This document shows positions 46,250 to 55,849 of a DNA stretch of 64,000 bases, piece by piece (position 1 is the stretch's first letter; every line of letters starts with the position of its first letter). Where the stretch lies: NCBI GenBank assembly GCA_012934845.2, contig WNNJ02001031.1, positions 51,860-115,859 on the forward strand, written 5' to 3'. The stretch comes from Pomphorhynchus laevis. Its lineage: Eukaryota; Acanthocephala; Palaeacanthocephala; Echinorhynchida; Pomphorhynchidae. A program made the position numbers and the translations under genes. Below the pieces are notes generated by a model, which worked only from the letters and a program-made list of their open reading frames with translations, ran no database searches and had not been told where the DNA came from.

Positions 46250-48495
46250 TGGGACGGAAGAATTTTACATTGATTTGACAAAGTTAGCTGTTTTTTGTTA
46301 ATGATCCTTTTAGTTCGAACATAAGTTGCGCTGCTTAATACAGTTCTTTTCGTCTCCTTTCCTTTATATCCAATAATTCATCTTCAATAATTGTTAATCT
46401 GAATTTATGGTCTGGATTTTCTTGGATATGTGTCACTGCGGCATCACAGCTTTGCTTCTTTGTTTTTATCCTGCGAGCGTCTAAGATTCATGCGCTTGTG
46501 CATTTGTTCAGATGTTTCCCCAACATACTGTCTTGCGCATTCATTACACGTCAAAAGATATACGACGTTTCTTGACTTGCAGTTAAGCTCACCGCTCACT
46601 GTGTATAGGGAATTTGATTTTGTACTTTTGAAGACTTTTGTCTCATTTATATCAGGACAAGTTTTGCAGCGCTTGTCTCCACAAGATCTGCAATAATGTT
46701 CTTTGCGCAATAGCATTGAGCTGGTACATCTCGATCTTACTAATATATTACGAATTTTAATGTTGCTAGAGGGCGCTATGCGAACGTTCGCTCTATTACC
46801 GAATTCTGAAATGGTGGAGGCAAGTGTTCGTTCCATATCGTATTTTACACGGTACAAGGCTTGATGGAATTCAAAGCTAACCCAGCTAGCATTATTCGTG
46901 TTGTCTTTTATTCGAGCTTTAATGAACTCATTCCTATTTTTCGATATAACTTTATCAATTGCCACCTGTATCTGACGTCTTTTATAACCGCGCTGTTTGA
47001 AATACCCTCTAATATTATAAACTTCCTTATAGAATTCTGATTCCTTAGAACATAGCCTTCTCGCTCTCACTATTTCATTATATATAATATTTCGTTTAAT
47101 TTGCGGGGCATGATTGCTAGTCGCATGCAAGTATGCCGGCTTCCAAGTCTGTTTCCGGAATAACCTTGTATGAAGTTTGTTGTTTTCCTTTTCTTTATAT
47201 ATTTCGACATCCAAAAACTTAACAGAGTCACCCGATAAGCTCTCGACCTTGAAATGCAACGGATCCAGTGCATTTAGGTCATCAACTGTCTCTAATAATG
47301 ACTCATTCGTTCCATTCCACAGTAAAAATATATCGTCTATGTACCTTACATAAGTTAATGGTCGAATTTCCCTATTTTCGAAAAACGTTTCTTCGATAGC
47401 GGCCACATACAACACGGCAAAGAGGGGTGCTACTGGTGTTCCCATAGCACAACCAATTTTCTGTTTGTATATAATATCGTTAAACTCGAAATAGTTGTTG
47501 TTAAGAACAGTAGACAGTAATCGTGTTGATTCTTCAATCATACATTCACTAAAGCTGCATTTTCTTAAATATAGCCCTACTTTCGTAATGTCATCCTCGA
47601 TCGGAATACTTGTTTACAGAGCTTCAATGTTCCTCGTCATCATTATGGTGTTAGTGCTTAGCGATGATTTAATTTCTTCTAATTTATTTATAAAGTCAGT
47701 AGTGCTAGATATGTATGACGAAACATGTTTTAATGCCGGTTTAAGCAATGTGTTGAGATACTTGGAAATTCGTTCTGTTGCTGTACCGTTGTTACTCACT
47801 ATTGGCCGGCCTGGGTATGGAGTTATTTCTTTATGTGTTTTAGAAAGCATATAAAATCTTCCTGCTTTTGCATTTTCGTTTTCGGAAACCAATCTCTTTT
47901 TTATATGTTCATCACTGATGGCTTCAATAATACACTGATTAACAACAATCCTTACCTGTTTGATTGAATTCGGTTCAGCTATTTCATACGCGTCACTGGA
48001 TAGTTGTCGGTGTGCCTCGGCCACGTAGTCTTCTGCGTCCGATACTACTACTTCACCACATTTATCGGCCTTCTTTATAACAATGCTGCTATCGTGTTTT
48101 AAAGCATTGATCGTAGTATTGATTAACTTTTGATGTTTTGTAATAGCAATTTTGTTGGGTGGAATTTCAAAGAACTTTCTAACATTCTCGTTCGTTGTTA
48201 AGTGCTTTTTTATTATATAACTCTCACTGTTTTCTTCTGGGAAGGCTACATTAGTGAATCGCTGTATGCTATTGATAAGTCGTAATCTATTAAATTCTGA
48301 TTCTTGTACCGAGTAGTCTAGTCCGAGATTCAATACCATTAATTCATTCTGAGAAAGATCTTTCTTCGATAAGTTCGTAACGATAGCCGTTTGCTCGTTG
48401 AGATCGAATTGTCTACGCCGGTTCTTAAACCTTCTGTTAGGATGTATTTCAATTGAGGTTAATTCCCTCAATTCTTCCGTCCCAGAAACGTGTTA
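46250..48495 (-). pseudogene. PLE C polyprotein: RT plus GIY-YIG endonuclease
   Basis: Two long open frames (48471-47614 and 47541-46444) lie in the same frame. The N-terminal region has 'SSIVIKKADKCGEVVVSDAE' (about residues 128-147). RT then has 'FYMLSKTHKEITPYPGRPIV' (about 205-224), 'GCAMGTPVAPLFAVLYV' and 'YVRYIDDIFLLWNGT' (catalytic DD, about 47345). The C-terminus has zinc finger 'HYCRSCGDKRCKTCPDI' (about 46660-46705) and GIY-YIG 'VVYLLTCNECARQYVGETS' (about 46510-46565). The rest of the endonuclease continues to about 46250 in another frame. No clear ATG opens the frame. There are only about three interruptions in roughly 740 codons, so it died recently. Confidence 0.85.
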
Positions 48496-48536
48496 TAAAA
48501 ATAAGAATCAATGGTAATGGTAGTAAGCTCTAGTAA

Positions 48537-48559
48537 CTGAAGAAGGCACCAGCCGAAAC
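48537..48559 (+). ncRNA. Hammerhead-like hairpin in the PLE C terminal repeat
   Basis: CTGAAGA-A-GGC-ACCA-GCC-GAAAC. The inverted copy is at 46193-46171 with GAAAC changed to AAAAC. Flanking ctagt and actag can also pair. Stem I of a true hammerhead is not convincing. Confidence 0.4.
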
Positions 48560-48618
48560 TAGTTTTTCTTTTAAAAATCATTCATTATCTCTGTTGCTTA
48601 ATAATTAAATTGTTCAAA

Positions 48619-48623
<5 letters not shown>

Positions 48624-48703
<80 letters not shown>
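48624..48703. repeat. (TA)n microsatellite at the PLE C right end
   Basis: About 80 bases of TA repeat directly after the PLE C terminal repeat. Confidence 0.9.
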
Positions 48704-48707
48704 TATA

Positions 48708-48752
48708 ATTTTAAGTCAAACCGGAAACATCGTTTCCGGTTTGAATTAAAAT
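48708..48752. repeat. 21-bp hairpin (one mismatch) beside the (TA)n tract
   Basis: 48708-48728 and 48732-48752 are inverted repeats with one mismatch and a 3-base loop. The arm contains 'caaaccggaaac'. Confidence 0.9.
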
Positions 48753-48907
48753 TCGAGTATTAATATATACAAGTATCCGTGAAAGGATCCCGGAGCTGAT
48801 TTGAATAAGTAATCTAAACTTTATATACATATATATTGTAAGTATAATTTTAATTCAATCTGTTTCTTTCGGTTAGGATTACGCTATGAATCTTTTATAT
48901 AAGTTCT
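48753..48907. other. Short spacer between PLE C and PLE A
   Basis: AT-rich spacer with no feature recognised. Confidence 0.4.
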
Positions 48908-50966
48908 TTAATCAATTAAATCAGCTAACTGAGTCTACGTATTTAATATAATTATAAAATAAACAAAACATAATAATGCTAAATCAAAATTTAATAATTA
49001 AATAATAAAATTAATAATTGTTTTTAGATTTTCTATAATTTAAATCAAGTTAAAAAAATAAAAATAAAATTTAAAATAAACGTCATTTTTATGAATTGAC
49101 TAATAAATAACAGACGTTGTATCAGAATAAGAATTAGAGGTCATCAGGAGGAACTGCTATGCTATCAGGTTTCGGCCCCTAACTCCTCTACCCAACATAG
49201 CAGCGGGGCCAAATACATGCTAATGATGTATTTCCTCTGAAATAACTATCTAGTATCTTATTCTAATGCAAAGTATATTATTTATTATCCATCCATAAAA
49301 ATTTGCCACTTAAGAGTTTAAATTTATTCTTTATATTATTGTGTTGATTTATATATTTTACTATTTTCTGCTTGATGTTATTTTTATAGTAACCTAGTTT
49401 AAAATATGTATCTATTAAATTATTTAAATGATTTTGAAGAAAGCCAATATCATTACATATTGTTGCAATTCTTAAAATTTCATTATTTAATGTATTATAT
49501 TTTATATTATATGGTATGCATGAATGCTCATGCAAAAATGTTTCTTGTAAATTTAAATATGTCATCTTTACGATATAAATTAATAGTAGTTTTAGTTAAT
49601 GTTAATTTAATGTTCATATCTAGATATACACCTTCTTTATCATTAATATTGGTTTTGTTAAGAATAAGGCTTTCTGGATAAATGTGCTCACTAATTGAAT
49701 AAAAATTATTAGAATTAAATACACATATATCATCAATGTATCGAAACATATATTTCATATATTTATATTGTTTAGATTTAGTTTTTACACAGTTATGAAC
49801 AAATTCATATTCTATAAAGCTTAAAAACAAGTCAGCTATAATTGGGCTACTATTACACCCATTGGAACACCTTTTACTTGTCTAAATATAGATGTCCCTA
49901 CTTTTAAATAATTTTGATTTATCAAAATATTTAAGGATTCTATTAATTCAATTTTATCCATATATTTATATTTATTTGATGGTTTAATTTTTGTTAGATA
50001 GGCGTTATAATTATTATAACATATATATGTATATCTTTTTCCGAATATAAGATTAATTAATTTTACTAACGCTTCTTTAATATCTACTAAATCTAGATTT
50101 GTATAAAGCGTACTAAAATCGTATGTATTTATATTTTGAAAATTTATTCCTTTTGTCTGTTCTAAAAATTCTTTTGTAGAATTAATACTGAAATAGTGTT
50201 TTATACCAGTATTAATTTCGATTACCTTGCAATATTTTTTAAAGTGTGCTTTAATTACTTTAAGTATTTTATTCATATAGACAGAAAGTGGTTTTAATGT
50301 ACATTTAAACGCACTACATATGAACCTAGGTTTTATTGGATTTTTATGTAATTTTGGATTCCAATATAATATAGGTATAGTTTTATTATCTAATTCAACC
50401 TTTATACCCTTTTTATCCATTATAGAACAGTGACTTGTAATAATTGTTTCTAAACTCAACTCACTACGTTCATATGTTGGATTTACATTTAAATCATTAG
50501 AATTAACCTCTTTCATTAGTATATCATAATAAAGCTTTTTGCATATGAAGACAAAGTTATTACTAGCTTTATCAATAGTTGTTATTATATAGTTATCCTT
50601 TAATTTAGTAAGTTCTTTATACATATCTTTATTAATTTTATCTTTCCTTTTATAATTGTTTGTTATTTTCATTTTATTTTTAATTTTATCAAATATATAA
50701 TCTTTCCAAATTTTTATCTTAGATATATTCGAGCTTTCACTATTAATCAGCTTACTAAAGTAATCATTTAAGTTATTATATAACGAATTGTAAATTTTAT
50801 TTTTGTCGTTGTTATTATTTAATCTATATTTATACCCTTTTGATAGCAGCTTTCTTAATTCACAATTTTCAATTAATTCTAGATTATGGGTACATATATG
50901 TTCATTTATTTTATCAAAACTAAGACTTTTACAATTGCATTCTGTTTCCATTATATGAATATACAT
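48908..50966 (-). mobile_element. PLE family A (Naiad-like), best copy
   Basis: Minus strand: an N-terminal CxC region 'METECNCKSLSFDKINEHIC' and 'NCELRKLLSKGYKYRLNN', a Lys/Asn-rich linker, then RT blocks 'TIPILYWNPKLHKNPIKP', 'NTYDFSTLYTNLDLVDIKEA', 'VFRQVKGVPMG'-type motif B and 'YMFRYIDDICVFNSNNF' (catalytic DD). The C-terminus is 'GYYKNNIKQKIVKYINQHN' and the stop follows 'KFLWMDNK'. Frames are 50966-49836, 49830-49528 and 49565-49278, so about two frameshifts. The 3' tail holds the structured element (about 49140-49205) and ends at 48908. No C-terminal GIY-YIG is present. An N-terminal one is expected in Naiads but is not seen upstream. Confidence 0.85.
49130..49210 (-). ncRNA. Conserved structured element in the PLE A 3' tail
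   Basis: The minus strand reads CTGCTATG ... GAAACCTGATAG-CATAGCAG, with an 8-bp outer stem, then CTCCTGATGACCTCTAATTC. The segment GAGTTAGGGG before GAAAC can pair with CCTCTAATTC after CTGATGA (10 pairs with wobbles). The stem is retained in other copies despite changes. The core-like words occur in permuted order, and a CC bulge precedes GAAAC, so this is not a canonical hammerhead. A role in reverse transcription or RNA processing is inferred. Confidence 0.5.
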
Positions 50967-51179
50967 ATATTATACATATATGAAACCGCCTCGTCAGTTC
51001 ATTCTGAGAATTCATATTTTTAAATATATATTACGAATGTAATAGGAACTGGCACAAAGTGAAAGTTAAATATTTGTGTAATTAACACTCTGACTCTATT
51101 ACCCGTTTATAGTTTATTACTAGTTAACTTTATTAACTTTATTACTAGTTTTTTTCGATTTTAGCTATAAATTACTTTA
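50967..51179. other. 5' flank of PLE A and start of the next LINE
   Basis: AT-rich spacer with no protein reading. It would be the place for an N-terminal GIY-YIG of a Naiad, but none is found. Confidence 0.4.
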
Positions 51180-53575
51180 AACAAGCCCCATTCATATTCT
51201 CGGCGGTGCTCTCGACATCATTGCTGTTCTCAACTGCTTCAATGACTATATCTCTTTTTAATTACTGATCCTGGTTTGTCCGATCATTTCCTTGTCACTC
51301 TTACTCTTACTCGTCCCGATCCACATTCTCCTTCTCCACCTTCAACATTAGCTACATCAAGTCGACCTTGGAATCTTCTCCATGTCCTTATTTTCTCTTC
51401 TGCCTTACTCAATTCTTCACTCTTTTCGCTTCCACTTAACTATCTTTCTCACGATGATCTCTACATTCTGTTTGATTCTGAACTTACGTCGATCCTCAAT
51501 CACCTTTTGCATATTGAACCCCGGCGTTTTCAGCGCTTTCATCATGCTCTTTGGTTCGATTCCCACTGTAGTTTTTCTAAGCGTCGACTCATTCACTCGT
51601 TTCGTGTGTTTAATCGTTTTCTTAAACGTTCTCCAAACTCACTCACTCCAATCTCCGTTCTTCCAATCTTTCTCTGTGCTGTTCCCATCTCATTCTTATT
51701 TGTAATAAACGTGCTCTCTTTTGGCGAAATCAACTCGAGTCATATTCTAACTCTAAATCTAATTGGAAAATCTTAAACTCGATTCTTTCATGATCACCTA
51801 CCCCTTGTAACATATATTCTGATGAATGTTCTTCTTATCTACAATCTAAGCTATCTAATTTACTTTCTCTTCTACCAACATGCTCCTTGTACCCTTTCTT
51901 TTCTTTGAATACTTCCATCCTAGAGCTATTATACCTTCTTCCCGTTTCGTCTGATGAAGTTTCTTCGGTTCTTCTGTCATTACCTGATAAAACATATGCT
52001 ACTGACCCAATTCACACTCACTTGCTTAAAAATATATGCACATCTATATCACCCTTCCTAACCACATTGTTCAACTTGTCTATCCGTAGCCTCACATTTC
52101 ATTCCTACTGGAAATGCACCACTGTTCGTCCTCTCCTCAAAAAGCAATCTCTCGACCCCTCACTATCATCTTCGTACCATCCTATCTGACTTCTCCCAAC
52201 CCTCTCCAAACTCCGTGAGTGTCTTATTCTCAAGCAAGTTAATGCATACCTATTTTCATCAAACTTGTTTCCCCCCTTCCAAGCTGCTTTTCGCTCTAAT
52301 TACTCTACTGAAATTACATGTCTTAAAGTTTATAACGACATACTAATTTCACTCGATCAAAAATTATTTATTGTCATAGTTTCTCTTGATCTCTCATCTG
52401 CTTTTGACAGCGTCGATCACTCGATTATTCTCCATCGGCTTCGTCATGATTATAGCTTTTCTTTACCCACTGTAGCTTGGTTTTCTTCATATCTATCAAA
52501 CCGAACTTTTCGCGTGTGTTCTAACTCCTTGCTTTCCCATCCTCTTCCATCCCGTCCGGTGTTCTACAATGCTCCGTATTCGGCCCTTCGCTTTTCTCTC
52601 TTCTTCTCGGTGATTTGTCCTCCATTTCTCACACATTTAACTCCAATGTAATGCAATATGCTGATGATATTCTCATCTATTTTCATGCACCTGCATATCG
52701 TATTCACGATCTTCGTGTTTCTGCTTCCAACTGTCTTGCCATAATATTCAATCATCTTTCTTCTCTTCGTCTTACTCTGAATCCTAATAAATCCAAAATA
52801 ATGTGGATCCTTCCTCGACGCCCCGGCTTAGAACCTCCCTCCATATCATTAAATTCTACAATTCTTCATATCGTTGACAATCTCGTTTTCTTAGGCTTGC
52901 ATTTCGATAACCGACTTTCACTTAAACCTTTCGTTAAAGATAAAGTACGTTCATCTACCTTGATTCTCCGAAACCTCCGTCAAATTCGTAGATTGATCGA
53001 TTTCCCTTCTTTTATGACTCATATCTTCTCTCCTTTTCTCAAGATTTGATTACTGTCTTAGTCTATTTTCCAACTCACCTAAATCCACTCTTCTTCCACT
53101 ACAACGCATCGTAAACGCAGCCGTCCGAATTCTCATCCGTCTTCGTCGTTTTGATCATGCATCTCACCATCTTGCTTCTCTCGATTTGCCTACTATTTAT
53201 TCTCGTGTTCAAATTTGTCTTCTTCTCATTGCTTTCCGCCTTGTAACTTTTCCTATTCCTTGATTTCTCAATCTTACTTTTCTCGACAATTCTCGTCCTG
53301 ATTACTGTACTTTGCGTTCCCGTAATTCCCTTCTTTTCAATGTCCCAAACTACTCTACTTATTTTGGCTTCTACTCTTTCCTTGTAGCTGCTCCTCTCTC
53401 GTGGAATCATCTGCCCATTCATATACGCCAGTCAATCTAAATGCCGTTTCAAACTCCAAATCCGGTTTCATTTAAACAATTTAAGAAATTTATCTATATG
53501 ACTTTTGCTGTATTTTTTAGTAAGTGGACTTGTAAGCGTGCAGTTGGCACGCATTTGCCACTTTAAATAAATTAT
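51180..53575 (+). mobile_element. CR1/Jockey-group LINE (copy 2, same family as 15130-17640)
   Basis: Plus strand: end of the endonuclease with 'ITDPGLSDHFLVTLTLT' (about 51263-51315), linker 'RFHHALWFDSHCSFSKRR' (about 51530-51585), RT start 'VRPLLKKQSLDPSLSSSYHP' (about 52128-52187), 'VSLDLSSAFDSVDHS' (about 52380-52425), 'WFSSYLSNRTFRVCSN' (about 52482-52530), 'QYADDILIYFHAPAYR' (about 52653-52700) and 'LNPNKSKIMWILPRRP' (about 52780-52825). The C-terminal region runs to about 53440. The 3' end is 'taaataaattattattaaa', a short A/T repeat tail. Several frame changes. The endonuclease is 5'-truncated, as in copy 1. Confidence 0.85.
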
Positions 53576-53577
53576 TA

Positions 53578-54338
53578 TTAAAACGTTTCGGCCACTAGCC
53601 TTCGTCAGTCAACACATATCAATACTTCAAATTATCAGACTTATATCATAAACATGTATGACATCAGTCCTGGAAGAATACGCGCTGTATCTATGTAACT
53701 CCTATATTCCTCTCTCTATGTATTTTGTAGTCTTAATTTAAATCAAACGAAATGGATTATCGTATCGATATAGCGTACCATCCGTCATTAATTGACCAAT
53801 CCAGTACTTCTCACGTTGTTTTCTTTTCTAAGTGTCGATTATAGGTTCATCAATCGAAATCGTTTTCATTTCGTTTGTGGCGTTTTCGACAATGTGTCGG
53901 ACCGTATGTACTTTCTGCTTCGCTATTTTGTTTAAGCATATACCGTCTTCTATTGTTCGCGCATACGTTATACTGTGTCGATGTCTGTCCGATATATTGT
54001 TGTCCGCATGTCATACATATGTTTATATAAATTACGCATTTTGATTTGCAATTGAAACTATCACAAACTTTATTTGATAATTTTGTTTGTTCTTACTTAA
54101 AGTACGTTGAATCCCACATATCCTAGCAATTTCTACACTTACGATCTTAACATGCACGCGAACCTTTGTTGTGTTGTTTATTTTTATGTTTAAGTATCTG
54201 ATGCATATTAGATGCGTTGGAGAAGCGTATTATTTGTTTTTGAGTTGTTAAAGTTCCTTCTCTTTTTAACCGAGAAAAATCAGCGTTAATTTGCTCTTGT
54301 ATTGAAGAGAGAAGAGGATAACATTCAAAGACACATTT
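53578..54338 (-). mobile_element. Penelope-like element, family G (C-terminal part)
   Basis: Minus strand from 54338: a post-RT region ('NADFSRLKREGTLTTQKQII', then 'NASNMHQILKHKNKQH'), a degraded zinc-finger stretch, and GIY-YIG 'INICMTCGQQYIGQTST' (about 54030-53980). It ends with a hairpin CTGACGA-A-GGC-TAGTG-GCC-GAAAC (53608-53585). RT is missing (5'-truncated). The 3' end abuts the LINE tail, and the 5' side abuts a perfect hairpin. Confidence 0.75.
53585..53608 (-). ncRNA. Hammerhead-like hairpin at the PLE G 3' end
   Basis: CTGACGA, one A, GGC-TAGTG-GCC, GAAAC. It has the same design as PLE B and C: three stem pairs and one extra base before the stem. Confidence 0.4.
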
Positions 54339-54375
54339 GATAGTTTTGCACATATATAGTATGTGCAAAACTATC
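54339..54375. repeat. Perfect 16-bp hairpin between PLE G and a PLE A tail
   Basis: 54339-54354 (gatagttttgcacata) and 54360-54375 are exact inverted repeats with loop tatag. The left arm belongs to the PLE G coding side, and the right arm is its inverted copy. A PLE A tail begins immediately after. Confidence 0.9.
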
Positions 54376-54660
54376 AGAAGAGGTAGAGGAGTTAGGGGCC
54401 GAAACCTGATAGCATAGCAGATCCTCCTGATGACCTCTAATTGTTATTCTGATACAACGCCTGTTATTAATTAGTCAATTCATAAAAATGACGTTTATTT
54501 TAAATTTCAATTTTTATTTCAACTTGATTTAAATTATAGAAAATCTAAAAACAATTATTAATTTTATTATTTAATTATTAAATTTTGATTTAGCAATATT
54601 ATGTTTTGTTTAGTTTATAATTATATTAAATACGTAGACTCAGTTAGCTGATTTGATACT
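54376..54660 (+). mobile_element. PLE family A, solo 3' end
   Basis: It starts inside the structured element ('agaggtagaggagttagggg') and continues without damage to 'acgtagactcagttagctga' (54632-54651). It is very close in sequence to the tail at 48908-49205, so it is recent. Confidence 0.8.
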
Positions 54661-54679
54661 AAATATAGTATATACTATA

Positions 54680-55190
54680 TATAAATTACAAAGGAAATAT
54701 TACCGGTGTCTGGGATCCACACAGTATCAATAAATAAATTAGAGATTTGATTCAACCATGACTTCCTATTACATCTATATGCTTATCTCCATACATAGAG
54801 AATTTCATGTTTCTACACTGCAAGATTGCATACCGTTTTGGCTTTGAGAAGCCTTATTAGTTGCAGCACATACAATACATACACATGAAAAACATACTAT
54901 ATATAGATTAAAGAAGAAAGAATTCACTATATGCTAATTACATGACTTAGCTTGCTTTTCGAAATTAATGTAATGCCGTGAATTCTTTTCAGTGTAATAG
55001 ACATAAGCGGGATCATCAAATGACCAGTATAATAAATTACAAAGGAAGCATCGCTGCTAGAGATCCTCAGAGAATCAATAAATAAATTGGAGATTTGAGT
55101 TAACCAGGGCTGTCTATTACACCTATCTGCTTTCCTCTATACATAGAGAACTTCATGTTTCGTCACTGCAAGACGGTATCATTTGATCCT
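54680..55190. repeat. Unknown repeat of about 155 bp, two direct copies
   Basis: 54680-54835 and 55032-55190 share 'ataaattacaaaggaa', 'aatcaataaataaatt' and 'ccatacatagagaatttcat'-like stretches at about 80 percent by eye. The 200 bp between them is unrelated. No protein reading. It could be terminal repeats of an unknown element. Confidence 0.6.
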
Positions 55191-55585
55191 CTTTCAGAAA
55201 CAATTCATCAAAAAATAAAGTTATGAGCACTTTTGTAAAAATGGAGCTGATTCATATGTCAACTGCGACATGTTCGATTGGGAAATATTTACTTTTTAAA
55301 TATGTATCGTGTTTATATCTTAGTCTTAAAAATTCCGATTAAATTTAACAGCTTCAAGAATATTTATTCCAAGATTTGATATTTTTGGTAAAATTTGGCC
55401 CTTAATAATTTCGTGAGTGGAATAAATAATAATTTAGTAAACGCAATTTTTATATGGTCTTAAATATTGTGAGTTCATGTATTGATAAAAAGAACAATTG
55501 ACCCTTAATTTCCATGTGTACTTTAATATACGTAATCGTTCGTCAAAATGTCAGTGATTACCCTGAATAATTATATACTTTACAG
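55191..55585. other. Intron end before sodium-channel S1 exon
   Basis: AT-rich intron, ending in the acceptor 'atatactttacag'. No element is recognised. Confidence 0.5.
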
Positions 55586-55666
55586 TTTGTTCAGTAAGAT
55601 TGTAATGCTTACAATATTAATCAATTGCGTTTTTATGACAATACAAAGAGTTCCAGAAATCTTTGA
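55586..55666 (+). CDS. Voltage-gated sodium channel alpha subunit, exon 3 (domain I S1)
   Basis: 81 nt between acceptor tttacag and donor GA|gtaagt. Reading in phase from exon 2 gives Ala, then 'LFSKIVMLTILINCVFMTIQ' and 'RVPEIF'. This is transmembrane helix S1 of domain I (compare 'LFS...ILVNCILM' of para). The Asn-Cys pair in S1 is typical of Nav channels. The exon ends after two bases of a Glu codon. It is too short to show in an ordinary ORF listing. Confidence 0.92.
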
Positions 55667-55720
55667 GTAAGTTGCAATTCTTCTAAGCTTTCAAGTTTCT
55701 GTGTTACGTAATTTACCAAG

Positions 55721-55849
55721 ATATGTATTTACATTGTTGTATACGACTGAATCATTTATAAAAATAATATCAAATGGTTTTATGCTAATGCCGTGCTCCT
55801 ATCTAAGTGATCCATGGAATTGGCTGGATTTCATCGTAATCATTACAGC
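55721..55849 (+). CDS. Voltage-gated sodium channel alpha subunit, exon 4 (domain I S2-S3)
   Basis: 129 nt. The acceptor is ttaccaag and the donor is GC|gtgagt. The reading is Glu, then '[20 protein letters not shown]', '[20 protein letters not shown]' and 'ITA'. It covers S2 (with the conserved Glu that pairs with S4 charges) and S3 with the near-universal 'DPWNWLDF' signature. The 54-bp intron before it (55667-55720) is the shortest in the gene. No frame damage. Confidence 0.95.

Larger units (their letters stand above)
46098..48623 (-). mobile_element. Penelope-like element, family C, nearly complete, with inverted terminal repeats
   Basis: Both ends carry a segment of about 155 bp in inverted orientation (46098-46252 and 48472-48623), sharing 'ttcttcagttactagagctt', 'aaaagaaaaactagtttt' and 'acgtttctgggacgg'. 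Between them is a single minus-strand coding region with N-terminal, RT and C-terminal zinc-finger/GIY-YIG parts. This is the full layout of a canonical C-terminal-endonuclease PLE with inverted pseudo-LTRs. It is bounded by hairpins on both sides and a (TA)n tract on the right. It is the best-preserved PLE in the window. Confidence 0.85.

Noticed and set aside
49130-49210. Calling the PLE A element a canonical hammerhead ribozyme
   Set aside because: The core words are in permuted order, a CC bulge precedes GAAAC and the closing pair is wrong. I report only a structured, hammerhead-like element.
48908-50966. Selenocysteine recoding of in-frame TGA in PLE A
   Set aside because: Selenoprotein-encoding Naiads are known in some animals, but I see no pattern of TGA codons at conserved Cys positions and no clear SECIS element here.
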